Source of the DNA: Actinomycetota bacterium
GTDB lineage: Bacteria > Actinomycetota > Acidimicrobiia > Acidimicrobiales > Palsa-688
Assembly: GCA_021323695.1 (NCBI GenBank)
Contig: JAJPKN010000028.1
Coordinates: 1 to 47,326 of the forward strand
Reading direction: 5' to 3'
DNA: 47,326 nucleotides
This document shows positions 40,680 through 47,326 of the stretch, in pieces. The translations under genes and the position numbers were made by a program. The notes beneath the pieces were generated by a model. That model worked only from the letters and a program-made list of their open reading frames with translations. It was not told where the DNA came from and did not search any database. Position 1 is the stretch's first letter; each line of letters begins with the position of its first letter.

Positions 40680-40925
40680 AACATTTGGTACGCCTACAGC
40701 CTTGCTTGGCAGCGTGCCGACCACTGCCCGGCTACGTTGGCTTGGCCCCCAGGCGGCACAGCCCAGGGCCTTGAGCTAGGCACGACTCAGGCAGGCACGG
40801 CCAGGCGGGCACGCCACTCGGGGCGCAGCCGGTGGCCAGCCCGGCAGCTCCCTGCCCAGAGCCACTGGCCCTAGGCCACCCGTAGTTACCACCGAGTAGT
40901 ATCCAGGTGAGGTACACGTACAGCC

Positions 40926-42008
40926 ATGAACATGACCTTGTCCAAGCGCGGGGACTACGTGATGCGCTCGGCGATCCTGCTCGCTCGCGCCTTCGACGAT
41001 GGCTCTAGCCGCAAGATCCGGGAAGTCGTGGCGGGCACCCTGGTGCCCCAGACCTTCGCCTCCCAGGTCCTCGCCGACCTCGTGCGTGCCGGGCTGGCCA
41101 CGTCCCGCGCCGGGCGCGGCGGCGGCTACCGGCTGTCGCGGGCACCCAGCGAGATCACGGTGCTCGAGGTCGTCGAAGCTGCAGAGGGCCCGCTCCGAGC
41201 TGACCGTTGCGCCCTGGGGGAGGGCCCTTGCCACTGGGAAGCGGTCTGCCCCCTGCATGAGACCTGGTCGGCGGCCACCATGGCGCTGCGTGACTTGCTT
41301 TCGAGTACCAGCCTCGCTGAACTGGCGTCACGGGACGCGGCCATCGAAGCCGGCACCTACCTTGCACCGGGCGACTCCCACCGGTTGCACCCAGCATCGG
41401 TAGGGGTCTCAGACGTCGTCCAGGTCGAGCTGCCGGCAACGCAGGCCCACTTGGGCCTGGCGCGCGCCGCAGCGGACCTCGACGCGCTCGCGACCGCTGC
41501 TTTGTCTGGCGCTTTGCCTGCCGCTCAACAAGCGGGGGCCCCACGACCCGAGCGCAGCGGGGGCCGCCTCGACGTCGCCGCCTCGCTATCCCCCACTGGG
41601 CCCGGCCCAGGCAAACGGGGCAGCAGAGGTACCCACTACCTCCTTGGCTGGTGGGTGCCTAGAGGTGAGCACGCCGGGCACCTCGAAGCCGACCTTTCGG
41701 TCATAGCGGTCGACGCTGACCGCTGCGCGCTGTCGGTGGAGGGTACTTGGCGACCGGGGCCCACGGCACCAGCCATCGCCCACCGCGAGCTCGAGCTCTG
41801 GGCCAAACGCGCAGTACGGGCTTTCTTGCGTAACTTGGCCTGGGAGCTGGAAAGCCCAGCCCGGTACCCGCCAGCCGGCCCGGCCCGCTCCCGGGCCAAC
41901 CCGGCCGGCCCGCACCACTCCAAGGCGTTGCATGGCAAACCTCCGGGCTTGCGGGGGCAGGGGCCACCAACGAGGGCACGACTAGCCCACCGGCCCCCCA
42001 CGCCATAG
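40926..42008 (+). CDS. Rrf2-family Fe-S regulator with extra C-terminal domain
   Basis: The protein has 360 residues, against about 150 for ordinary Rrf2 proteins. Residues 1-140 are a full Rrf2 domain: LSKRGDYVMRSAILLAR, winged helix TFASQVLADLVRAGLATSRAG, the GRGGGYRLSR wing, and three cluster cysteines, Cys95, Cys102 and Cys108. This resembles IscR and NsrR, which sense Fe-S status or nitric oxide. Residues 162-315 form a second domain (VVQVELPATQAHLGLARAAAD, HLEADLSVIAVDADRC) that looks SRPBCC-like and may bind a ligand. A basic, Pro-rich tail ends it. A TAGTAT box lies at 40897-40902 and GGTGAGG at 40906. It is divergent from the redox operon it probably controls. Confidence 0.85.
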   Translation: MNMTLSKRGDYVMRSAILLARAFDDGSSRKIREVVAGTLVPQTFASQVLADLVRAGLATSRAGRGGGYRLSRAPSEITVLEVVEAAEGPLRADRCALGEGPCHWEAVCPLHETWSAATMALRDLLSSTSLAELASRDAAIEAGTYLAPGDSHRLHPASVGVSDVVQVELPATQAHLGLARAAADLDALATAALSGALPAAQQAGAPRPERSGGRLDVAASLSPTGPGPGKRGSRGTHYLLGWWVPRGEHAGHLEADLSVIAVDADRCALSVEGTWRPGPTAPAIAHRELELWAKRAVRAFLRNLAWELESPARYPPAGPARSRANPAGPHHSKALHGKPPGLRGQGPPTRARLAHRPPTP

Positions 42009-42027
42009 CTCCCAGTTGCGTACCTGG

Positions 42028-42075
42028 GTGCCTGTACATAGCATAGTACATAACATATATGTCATCACTACATGT
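42028..42075 (+). promoter_or_regulatory. AT-rich promoter region of the large secreted protein
   Basis: The stretch TGTACATAGCATAGTACATA and the bases after it stand out as AT-rich in GC-rich DNA. The element TACATA occurs twice (TACATAGC and TACATAAC), and TAGCAT and TAACAT are possible -10 boxes. The gene starts about 65-100 bases downstream. No single promoter can be chosen by eye. Confidence 0.4.
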
Positions 42076-42138
42076 TGGGCAGCCACTGTTGCCGACTAGC
42101 GAGGCAGGTGCAGGGCGGCCCGGGAGGAGGACGGCATA

Positions 42139-45100
42139 GTGCACGCGGGAAGGGGGACAGCCAAGCCCCTCATGAGATCTTGGGCAGTGGTCGCCCTCGT
42201 GGTGGTGGCTGGGCTAGCGAGCAGCACCGGCCCCGCCAGCGCCGCACCACGCAGTGCGCCCACCACAAGGTCAGCTGGCGCAGCCGTGGTGCTGCCCACA
42301 GCGAGCTACGGAGTCGCCTGCGGGGCTAGCTCGTGCCAGTTCGCGAACCCGCTGTCAGAGGTCTACCCAGCCCCGCTCACCTGGAGCACGACCCCAAGCC
42401 TCTTCGGCGTCCCAACGGGGGGCAACGTCGGCTGGGCTACGCCAGTGCCCCAACGGGGCATCGTGACGGTTGGGGCTATAACCGACGGCGTGGCCGACCA
42501 GGGAGTAGAGGACTGGCTCCAAGCCGTCTACGACGCGCCCAACCCTACAGGGACGAGCTCGGCTTGGGACTCGCTCACCGTCCACGCCCACATCTACACC
42601 GAAGTGCTCAGCAACAACTTCGGGGTGTTCTCCAACGTGTCCGCTAGCTTTTTGAACTTCGTGCTGCAAAGCGAGGGGGTACAAGACGAACAGGACGTGA
42701 GCGTCAACACCGGCGTCACGGTCGGCCCCCCCGACACAGAGAGCATGGAGACGCTCGAGCAGTTCCTCGACTTCGCTAGTTCCCAGATGCAAAATGCAGC
42801 CACCAGCGCTATTTCTGCTGTCGAGGGCCAAGCAAGCCCCCAGTCCGCCTTTTCCAACTTCTTGACAAGCACGTTGGGCGGGGCTGTCTACCAGACCGAC
42901 CTCACAGTACAGGTGAACGTATATGTCAACGGTGAGAACAGCCAACCCGTGGACATCCAGCTCAGCCCCGACTTGGTGGTGGCCAACGCCGGGCTCGGCA
43001 TAACTGGCACTTACGCCGTGTCTTTGGTGCAGCTCACGGTGAGCGGGACGGCTCAGCCTGCGGGTACCCCGACCTCGCTGGCGCTGAGCCTCTATGGCCC
43101 AGGGGGCCAACCCTTGCCGGTCGACAGCCACGGCTTCCCCACTGCGGGCTTCGGCCAACCACTTGAGCTCAAGGCTTCCCTGCGCACCTCGAGCGGAGGC
43201 ACTGTTGGGCTGTCCGGGCCGAAGGTGGCCTTCCAGGTCCCCGCCGCCGGTGCCCGCGAGCCGCTTACCTGCACCCTGGAGGACGGGGCTTGCACCGCTA
43301 CCGTCCTGGCGACAAGCCCCATGCCCACGGGTTTCCAAGTCGTCGCCGCGCGATGGCCCGGAGGTGACGGCTACGCCGGCTCTGGCACCTCGGCCCTGGT
43401 GGACGTTGGCCCCGGCCCCAGCCGGGTGCAACTGGTCCCACGGTGGCCCGTTGGGGCAGACGTCATGGCAGGCCAGAGCTACGGCGTCCGGGTGCTGCTG
43501 TCGTCGGCCAGCGGTGTCAACTTCCTCCAGTTGGGCACCGGCGGGACGGTCAGCCTACTGGACAACGGCACGGTCGTCGGCACTTGCGTACCCGCCGAGC
43601 TACCTGAGACCTCCGGTGACGGCTGCGACATCACCTGGGTACCGTTCCTGGCGGCGGGCACGGCGACCCGGCCTGCCAGGCTTGAGGCGACCTGGACGGG
43701 CAACCGCACCTACGTGGGCTCGGCCGGCGAGATGGCGGCCTCCGTTACCGTCGCCCACCCGGGTGTAGGGCTTTTCCTTACGGCCGAGCCACCCGAACTG
43801 GGCTACAGCTGGAGCGAGGCTTGCAGTACCAACAAGTTCGGCGGCACAACTTGCAAACCGAAGCTGTCGCTCAAGACCTCCGGCACCCTTACGGCCCAGG
43901 TCCTGTTGGACGGCAACCCCATCCCAGGTGCAACCGTGCAGTTCAGCACCGACGGGCCTGGCAGTCTGTCAGCACCAGCATGCACAACGGGCCAGGACGG
44001 CTCGTGCCAGGTAGCCGTCGAGGTGCCGGTGCCCAAGACGACCACGTCGGTCGAGGTGGGCGCCAAGACAGACGATGTCCCCGGTCATGCCGGTACCTGG
44101 CGCCAGAGCCTGGCTGTGCTGGACGTGGGCCTCTACGGTTCCGCTGCGCCGAGCGTGGCCGGGGTCACCCCGGCCAGTGGCCCGGCGACCGGCGGCAACA
44201 CCGTGAAGGTCACCGGGCAGGACCTTTGGGGAGCGAGCAAGGTCAGCTTCGGTGGCGTACCGGCGCCGGGCTTCTGGGTGCAAAGCGACGGATCCGTCAT
44301 GGTGGTCGCCCCCCGCGGGGAGGGCACCTGCAATGTCCAGGTGACGACCCCGCTGGGCACCTCGGCAGCCAACACAGCCGACCGCTACAGTTTCGGTGGC
44401 ACCAGCGTGCCTGCCAACGGAGCCGTCGTGCTCCCGGGCGACCTCAACGGCATGGCCCCGGCGCCCGGTGGGGGTGCCTGGGCCAGCCTTTCGCCACGAG
44501 GGACCGGGGGAGCACCGTCGCCGGCAGGCAGCATCGTCCTTGTAGCCAAGAGCGGCGGTGTGGCCCGGCGCTACCCTGCCCCCAACACGACTGGCTGGAT
44601 GGCGCTCTACGACGACGTCCTTTACTACTTGGCCCGCACGGGTACCAGTTACACCAACTGGCAGACGACCCTAGTGCGGCTCTCCCCTGCTACTGGCAGC
44701 ACCAGGCGCTTCAGCTACACTGCCACCCCCACCGGCCCCGGGGGAGTCGCGGTCGGGGCCCACGGTGAGCCTGTGTACTTGGGCGTCTCGGAGATCGGTG
44801 GGCCCTACGGCGTACCCGTGGTCTTGGAGCTGTCACCCGCCACGGGCCGGTTCACGTCCCGCGCCGTGCCGAGCCCCCAAGGAGGCTACGTGGGCGGCCT
44901 GGCTCCTGCCCCAGGCGGCGGAGTATGGGGGATCGTCCCCAAGTCCTCGGAGATCTTCTTGCTCAGCTCCCCGAGGGGCCCGGTCCGCACGTTCATCGCA
45001 CCAGGGACGACCACCCCGGTCAGCCTGGACGCCATCATGGCCGTCGGCACCACAGCCTACGCCGCCGTGGCGGGGGCAGCACCCGGCACGGTAGGGATCT

Positions 45101-45402
45101 ATGCCGTGAACAGTGCCAGCGGTGCCCGCCAATGGCTGCCCGCGCCGAGGGACATAGCTTCTGTCTCAGGTTTGGCCTGGGACGACGGGCTGTGGGTGGG
45201 AGCCGTCACGGGCAACGGCGTGGCCGGCGCCCTGGGCTACAGAGATGGCCGTTGGCAGTTCGTCCCTGCCTACTCCCACGCCAGCTTCAGCGCGCGCTTT
45301 GCCCTGGCCGCGGCAGGGCCGGGGGAGCTCTGGTTGGGCCAAACAGGCAGTGACCGCCTGTGGCAGGTACCGACCGGGGCGCGACCGAAGACGCGCCCCT
45401 AA
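42139..45402 (+). CDS. Large secreted TIG-domain and beta-propeller protein
   Basis: The 1087-residue protein starts at a GTG 8 bases after GGAGGAGG. A signal peptide (AVVALVVVAGLASS, cleaved near ASA-APRSA, about residue 36) directs export. Residues 60-310 match nothing I know. About 310-660 are Ig-like beta domains with paired cysteines (CTLEDGACTATV, CTTGQDGSCQVAV). About 670-752 is an IPT/TIG domain (VAGVTPASGPATGGNTVKV). The last 320 residues form a propeller of GGVWGIVPKSSEIFLL-type blades, like Vgb-lyase-related folds. No LPxTG, lipobox or C-terminal helix is seen, so it is probably released or held by its domains. Surface adhesion is a guess. Confidence 0.82.
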   Translation: MHAGRGTAKPLMRSWAVVALVVVAGLASSTGPASAAPRSAPTTRSAGAAVVLPTASYGVACGASSCQFANPLSEVYPAPLTWSTTPSLFGVPTGGNVGWATPVPQRGIVTVGAITDGVADQGVEDWLQAVYDAPNPTGTSSAWDSLTVHAHIYTEVLSNNFGVFSNVSASFLNFVLQSEGVQDEQDVSVNTGVTVGPPDTESMETLEQFLDFASSQMQNAATSAISAVEGQASPQSAFSNFLTSTLGGAVYQTDLTVQVNVYVNGENSQPVDIQLSPDLVVANAGLGITGTYAVSLVQLTVSGTAQPAGTPTSLALSLYGPGGQPLPVDSHGFPTAGFGQPLELKASLRTSSGGTVGLSGPKVAFQVPAAGAREPLTCTLEDGACTATVLATSPMPTGFQVVAARWPGGDGYAGSGTSALVDVGPGPSRVQLVPRWPVGADVMAGQSYGVRVLLSSASGVNFLQLGTGGTVSLLDNGTVVGTCVPAELPETSGDGCDITWVPFLAAGTATRPARLEATWTGNRTYVGSAGEMAASVTVAHPGVGLFLTAEPPELGYSWSEACSTNKFGGTTCKPKLSLKTSGTLTAQVLLDGNPIPGATVQFSTDGPGSLSAPACTTGQDGSCQVAVEVPVPKTTTSVEVGAKTDDVPGHAGTWRQSLAVLDVGLYGSAAPSVAGVTPASGPATGGNTVKVTGQDLWGASKVSFGGVPAPGFWVQSDGSVMVVAPRGEGTCNVQVTTPLGTSAANTADRYSFGGTSVPANGAVVLPGDLNGMAPAPGGGAWASLSPRGTGGAPSPAGSIVLVAKSGGVARRYPAPNTTGWMALYDDVLYYLARTGTSYTNWQTTLVRLSPATGSTRRFSYTATPTGPGGVAVGAHGEPVYLGVSEIGGPYGVPVVLELSPATGRFTSRAVPSPQGGYVGGLAPAPGGGVWGIVPKSSEIFLLSSPRGPVRTFIAPGTTTPVSLDAIMAVGTTAYAAVAGAAPGTVGIYAVNSASGARQWLPAPRDIASVSGLAWDDGLWVGAVTGNGVAGALGYRDGRWQFVPAYSHASFSARFALAAAGPGELWLGQTGSDRLWQVPTGARPKTRP

Positions 45403-45477
45403 GCCTAAGGACCCCCGTGCCCGCACGAGCGGCCCAGGTACCGCACCCCTCTGTTAAGCTCCCCAGGGGCCCATAGT

Positions 45478-45810
45478 CAAGCGACTGTGGGGATTTTCTC
45501 GTCGCGTTGGGCCCAGGCAGTGTGCTCGTCGTAGAGCGTGCGGTGGACAAGGCAGCCGTGGAGGATGCCGACGAGGCGGTTGCCAAGGGCTCGTAGGGCT
45601 TGGTGGTGGAGGTCTCCAGTCCTTGCGAGACTTGGCGGGCGTACCGGTCGGGGGCGTCCCCGAGCTCGCCGAGCAGCCGGCGCCGAGCACATCACCAAGT
45701 CCTGGCAGGGAGAGGCAGGTGTCGGCGTCCGGGTGCTGCTCAAAACGGCCCGCGAGCGCGGTCTCAAGCTGGGCGATGGCCCGGTTGGGCTCACTGGTGA
45801 CCGCTGACCG
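45478..45810 (-). pseudogene. IS110-family transposase remnant (minus strand)
   Basis: One minus frame gives AIAQLETALAGRFEQHPDA and LSLPGLGDVLGA, the helix-hairpin-helix start of the Transposase_20 domain of IS110 proteins. A second frame gives HHQALRALGNRLVGILHGCL and DEHTAWAQRDEKIPTVA to a stop at 45478, the C-terminus of the same family. About 70 residues that should join them are missing and the frame changes. The N-terminal DEDD catalytic half is absent. The gene is dead. Confidence 0.75.
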
Positions 45811-45904
45811 ATCCCCACCGCGGCCTTGGTGGTGGCGGCGAAGGCCTGGGCCACTACGACAGGGGGCGGCTAGCTGGGGCGGCGCAGGGCGTGTGGACCT
45901 CAGC

Positions 45905-46249
45905 CGCTCGGCGGTCCAGGTCGCGTTGACGGCCGGCCCGCTTGGCTCGCAGTGGCTGCGCCACGCCCTCGTCGAGGCCGCCTGGGCAGGGGTGCACACC
46001 AAGAACAGCTACTACGCCGCTCAGTATGCCCGCATCGCGAGACGCAGAGGGCCGAACAAGGCCGCCGTCGCTGTGGCGAGCTCAATATTGCCCACCATCT
46101 GGCACCTCCTCTCCAACGGCACCTTGTTCGAAGGCCCCGGGGGGCTACTTCGAGCGCCACCGTGGCCCCGCCGTCGAGGCGAAGCGGCTCGCACGACGGG
46201 CCGAAGCGCTCGGGCCCGACGTGAGAGCCTCACCGAGAAAGCAGCATGA
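45905..46249 (+). pseudogene. IS110-family transposase remnant (plus strand)
   Basis: The plus strand encodes WLRHALVEAAWAGVHTKNSY, YAAQYARIARRRGPNKAAVA and SILPTIWHLLSNGTLFE, the C-terminal region of a Transposase_20-type protein. Near 46137 the sense moves to another frame (YFERHRGPAVEAKRLARRAE), and near 46222 it returns to the first, ending ESLTEKAA at TGA 46247-46249. Two small indels and a missing N-terminus make it inactive. It is a different sequence from the neighbouring minus-strand remnant. Confidence 0.75.
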
Positions 46250-46341
46250 GGCCTCTTCCGTTCCACCCACAACTGCTCAGCTCCGCAGAGGCCACAACCT
46301 GATCGCGCCCCCACGTTGCTGGCAGGCGACAGCATTTCACC

Positions 46342-47019
46342 CTAGGTCGCCGAGGGCCTCGCCTCAAGGGCTACGAACCCCGCACCGGGGACCATGCCCT
46401 CTTGGGGAGGCTCCCAGGAAGGCTCCTCGCTGGGAGCCTGGGCCAGCGTCGAGCGAGCGCCAACCACCCCGAAACCCGCCCGTGCGAGCAGCCGGACATG
46501 CTCGGCCAAAGGCAGGAAACGGGCAACTCGGTAAAACGGGTGCCCAGAGCGGCCCAGCTGCTCGTAGAGATGGCCCCAGGCGCTGTCAAGCGGCACCAGG
46601 CCAACGACAAGTCGGCCCGACGGGGCGAGGGCGCGCTGCGCTTCGCTGAGGAGCGCCACAGGGTCTTCAGCAAAGCAGAGCGTGGCGACGAGGGCTACAA
46701 GCCCAAAGCAGCCGCCGGTGAACGGCAGGTGCTCACCGCGACCTTGGACGACTGCTACCCCACGGCGGGCGGCCAGCCGCAACGGCCCAGGCCACAGGTC
46801 GAGGCCGACTTGGCAACCAAGCGCAGCGGCAAAACGGCCAGTACCGGTCCCTACCTCTAGGCACGGCCCCGCAGCTCGGGCCAGCAGTGGTCGCAGGCAG
46901 GCGAGCTCAAGCTCGAACAGGGCGCGCCCGGGCGCGCTGTCGTACCAGGCGTCGTAGCCAGCGGCGAGCTCCTCGAACACTGAGCCGGGTGGCCGCTCCA
47001 CAGCCACGGACCTTGTCAC
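46342..47019 (-). CDS. Class I SAM-dependent methyltransferase
   Basis: About 225 residues with the Methyltransf_11 pattern: FEELAAGYDAWYDSAPGRAL, motif I LEVGTGTGRFAAAL, acidic end of strand 2 QVGLDLWPGPL, motif for strand 3 GRGEHLPFTGGCFGLV, and post-I SGRLVVGLVPLDSAWGHLYE. These enzymes methylate small molecules, lipids or proteins; the acceptor cannot be named. The start is uncertain among GTG codons at 47019, 47007 and 47001, and the frame is open to 47106. It follows transposon debris and stands alone on the minus strand. Confidence 0.78.
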   Translation of the reverse strand: MTRSVAVERPPGSVFEELAAGYDAWYDSAPGRALFELELACLRPLLARAAGPCLEVGTGTGRFAAALGCQVGLDLWPGPLRLAARRGVAVVQGRGEHLPFTGGCFGLVALVATLCFAEDPVALLSEAQRALAPSGRLVVGLVPLDSAWGHLYEQLGRSGHPFYRVARFLPLAEHVRLLARAGFGVVGARSTLAQAPSEEPSWEPPQEGMVPGAGFVALEARPSAT

Positions 47020-47103
47020 ACTGGGGCCGGGCCTTGGGCGCGCCCAGGCAGGTGGGTGCCCAGCGGGCCTGGCGTAGTACGGGCCGCGGCCCAGGGCCGG
47101 CCG

Positions 47104-47138
47104 CACCGGCTAAAGCCGGTGGCTTTTCCTAGCCACCA
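47104..47138. terminator. Two overlapping hairpins between genes
   Basis: CACCGGC-TAAA-GCCGGTG (47104-47121) is followed on the plus strand by GCTTTTCC. GGTGGCT-TTTCCT-AGCCACC (about 47119-47138) overlaps it, so only one can form at a time. On the minus strand they lie beyond the stop of the secreted repeat protein and could end its transcript. The CACCGGCTxxAGCCGGTG form is also common at ends of IS200/IS605 elements, so a relic of one is possible. Confidence 0.4.
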
Positions 47139-47216
47139 AGGTGCGACCAGGCAGGAGCCAGAGCTGTGCGACCTACCTAAAGCGTGGTGCGCAAAAGTCT
47201 CGCTTTACCGACCATG

Positions 47217-47326
47217 TCAGGTCGAGGCGATGCCGACGACCGGCTTGGCCAGGTGACGGGAGCTGGCTGAGCCGAAGAAACGGGCGTCGCCGAAGCTGAA
47301 GATCCCTCCGTCGGCACCTACCAGCC
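47217..47326 (-). CDS. C-terminal end of a secreted [15 protein letters not shown] protein
   Basis: Thirty-five codons are visible before TGA at 47217-47219. They read [19 protein letters not shown] and then [13 protein letters not shown]. This is the repeat unit found in many copies in secreted and cell-wall proteins of Acidimicrobiia and some other actinobacteria, probably beta-propeller blades. Only the last blade is in the window; the N-terminus and any enzymatic domain lie beyond the right edge. Function unknown. Confidence 0.75.
   Translation of the reverse strand, partial: LVGADGGIFSFGDARFFGSASSRHLAKPVVGIAST

Overview
This window is GC-rich DNA with actinobacterial features: F420-type oxidoreductases, polyphosphate glucokinase, a PimB-like mannosyltransferase, a TIGR03085-family protein and B12-dependent class II ribonucleotide reductase. 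Several things point towards Acidimicrobiia or a close relative. These are a tail of the GGIFSFGDA secreted repeat at the right edge, many leaderless-looking genes, and the overall gene mix. That placement is inference from protein families, not from a marker gene.

Left edge (1-3000) is an accessory island of visibly lower GC. It holds the end of an IS3-family element, a broken tyrosine recombinase, an exported protein of unknown function, and a coupled pair: a HipA-like kinase and a DUF3037 protein. A tRNA-Gly(GCC) follows.

3500-14100 is mostly housekeeping. A dut-fpg-membrane protein cluster runs leftward, divergent from oligoribonuclease. Then come an aldo/keto reductase, a PPOX F420 enzyme, an msrB-SGNH lipoprotein pair, ppgK and a fused ABC exporter. 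12676-17338 looks like a beta-glucoside unit: GH1 glucosidase, divergent LacI regulator with a 12-bp palindrome between them, and a family-5 solute-binding lipoprotein without its permease. 17443-21268 has a flavin-reductase-like protein, a small membrane protein behind a hairpin-rich leader, an LLM-class F420 oxidoreductase and a seven-repeat FG-GAP secreted protein.

21617-26035 is nrdJ with a 443-residue intein whose two LAGLIDADG aspartates both read as glycine. It lies behind a perfect -35 box and two tandem palindromes resembling NrdR boxes. 26298-34241 holds a TIGR03085 protein (+) and a long leftward series. Read in transcription order this is queG, a PimB-like glycosyltransferase, an SRPBCC protein, a TrmH-type RNA methyltransferase, a ROK kinase, an AlaC-like aminotransferase and an ACT-domain protein, with several coupled starts.

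34343-42008 is the most unusual part. After a divergent NarL-type two-component pair comes a redox module. It has a membrane polyferredoxin, a single-chain ferredoxin-GltD-flavodoxin fusion in the same operon, and a divergent Rrf2-type Fe-S regulator with an extra C-terminal domain. An inverted repeat brackets the operon promoter. A plausible reading is NAD(P)H-linked electron transfer to or from a membrane Fe-S protein, controlled by an Fe-S sensor; the physiological substrate is not visible. The right end has a 1087-residue secreted TIG/propeller protein, two decayed IS110 transposases in opposite orientation, a methyltransferase, and the C-terminus of a secreted repeat protein.
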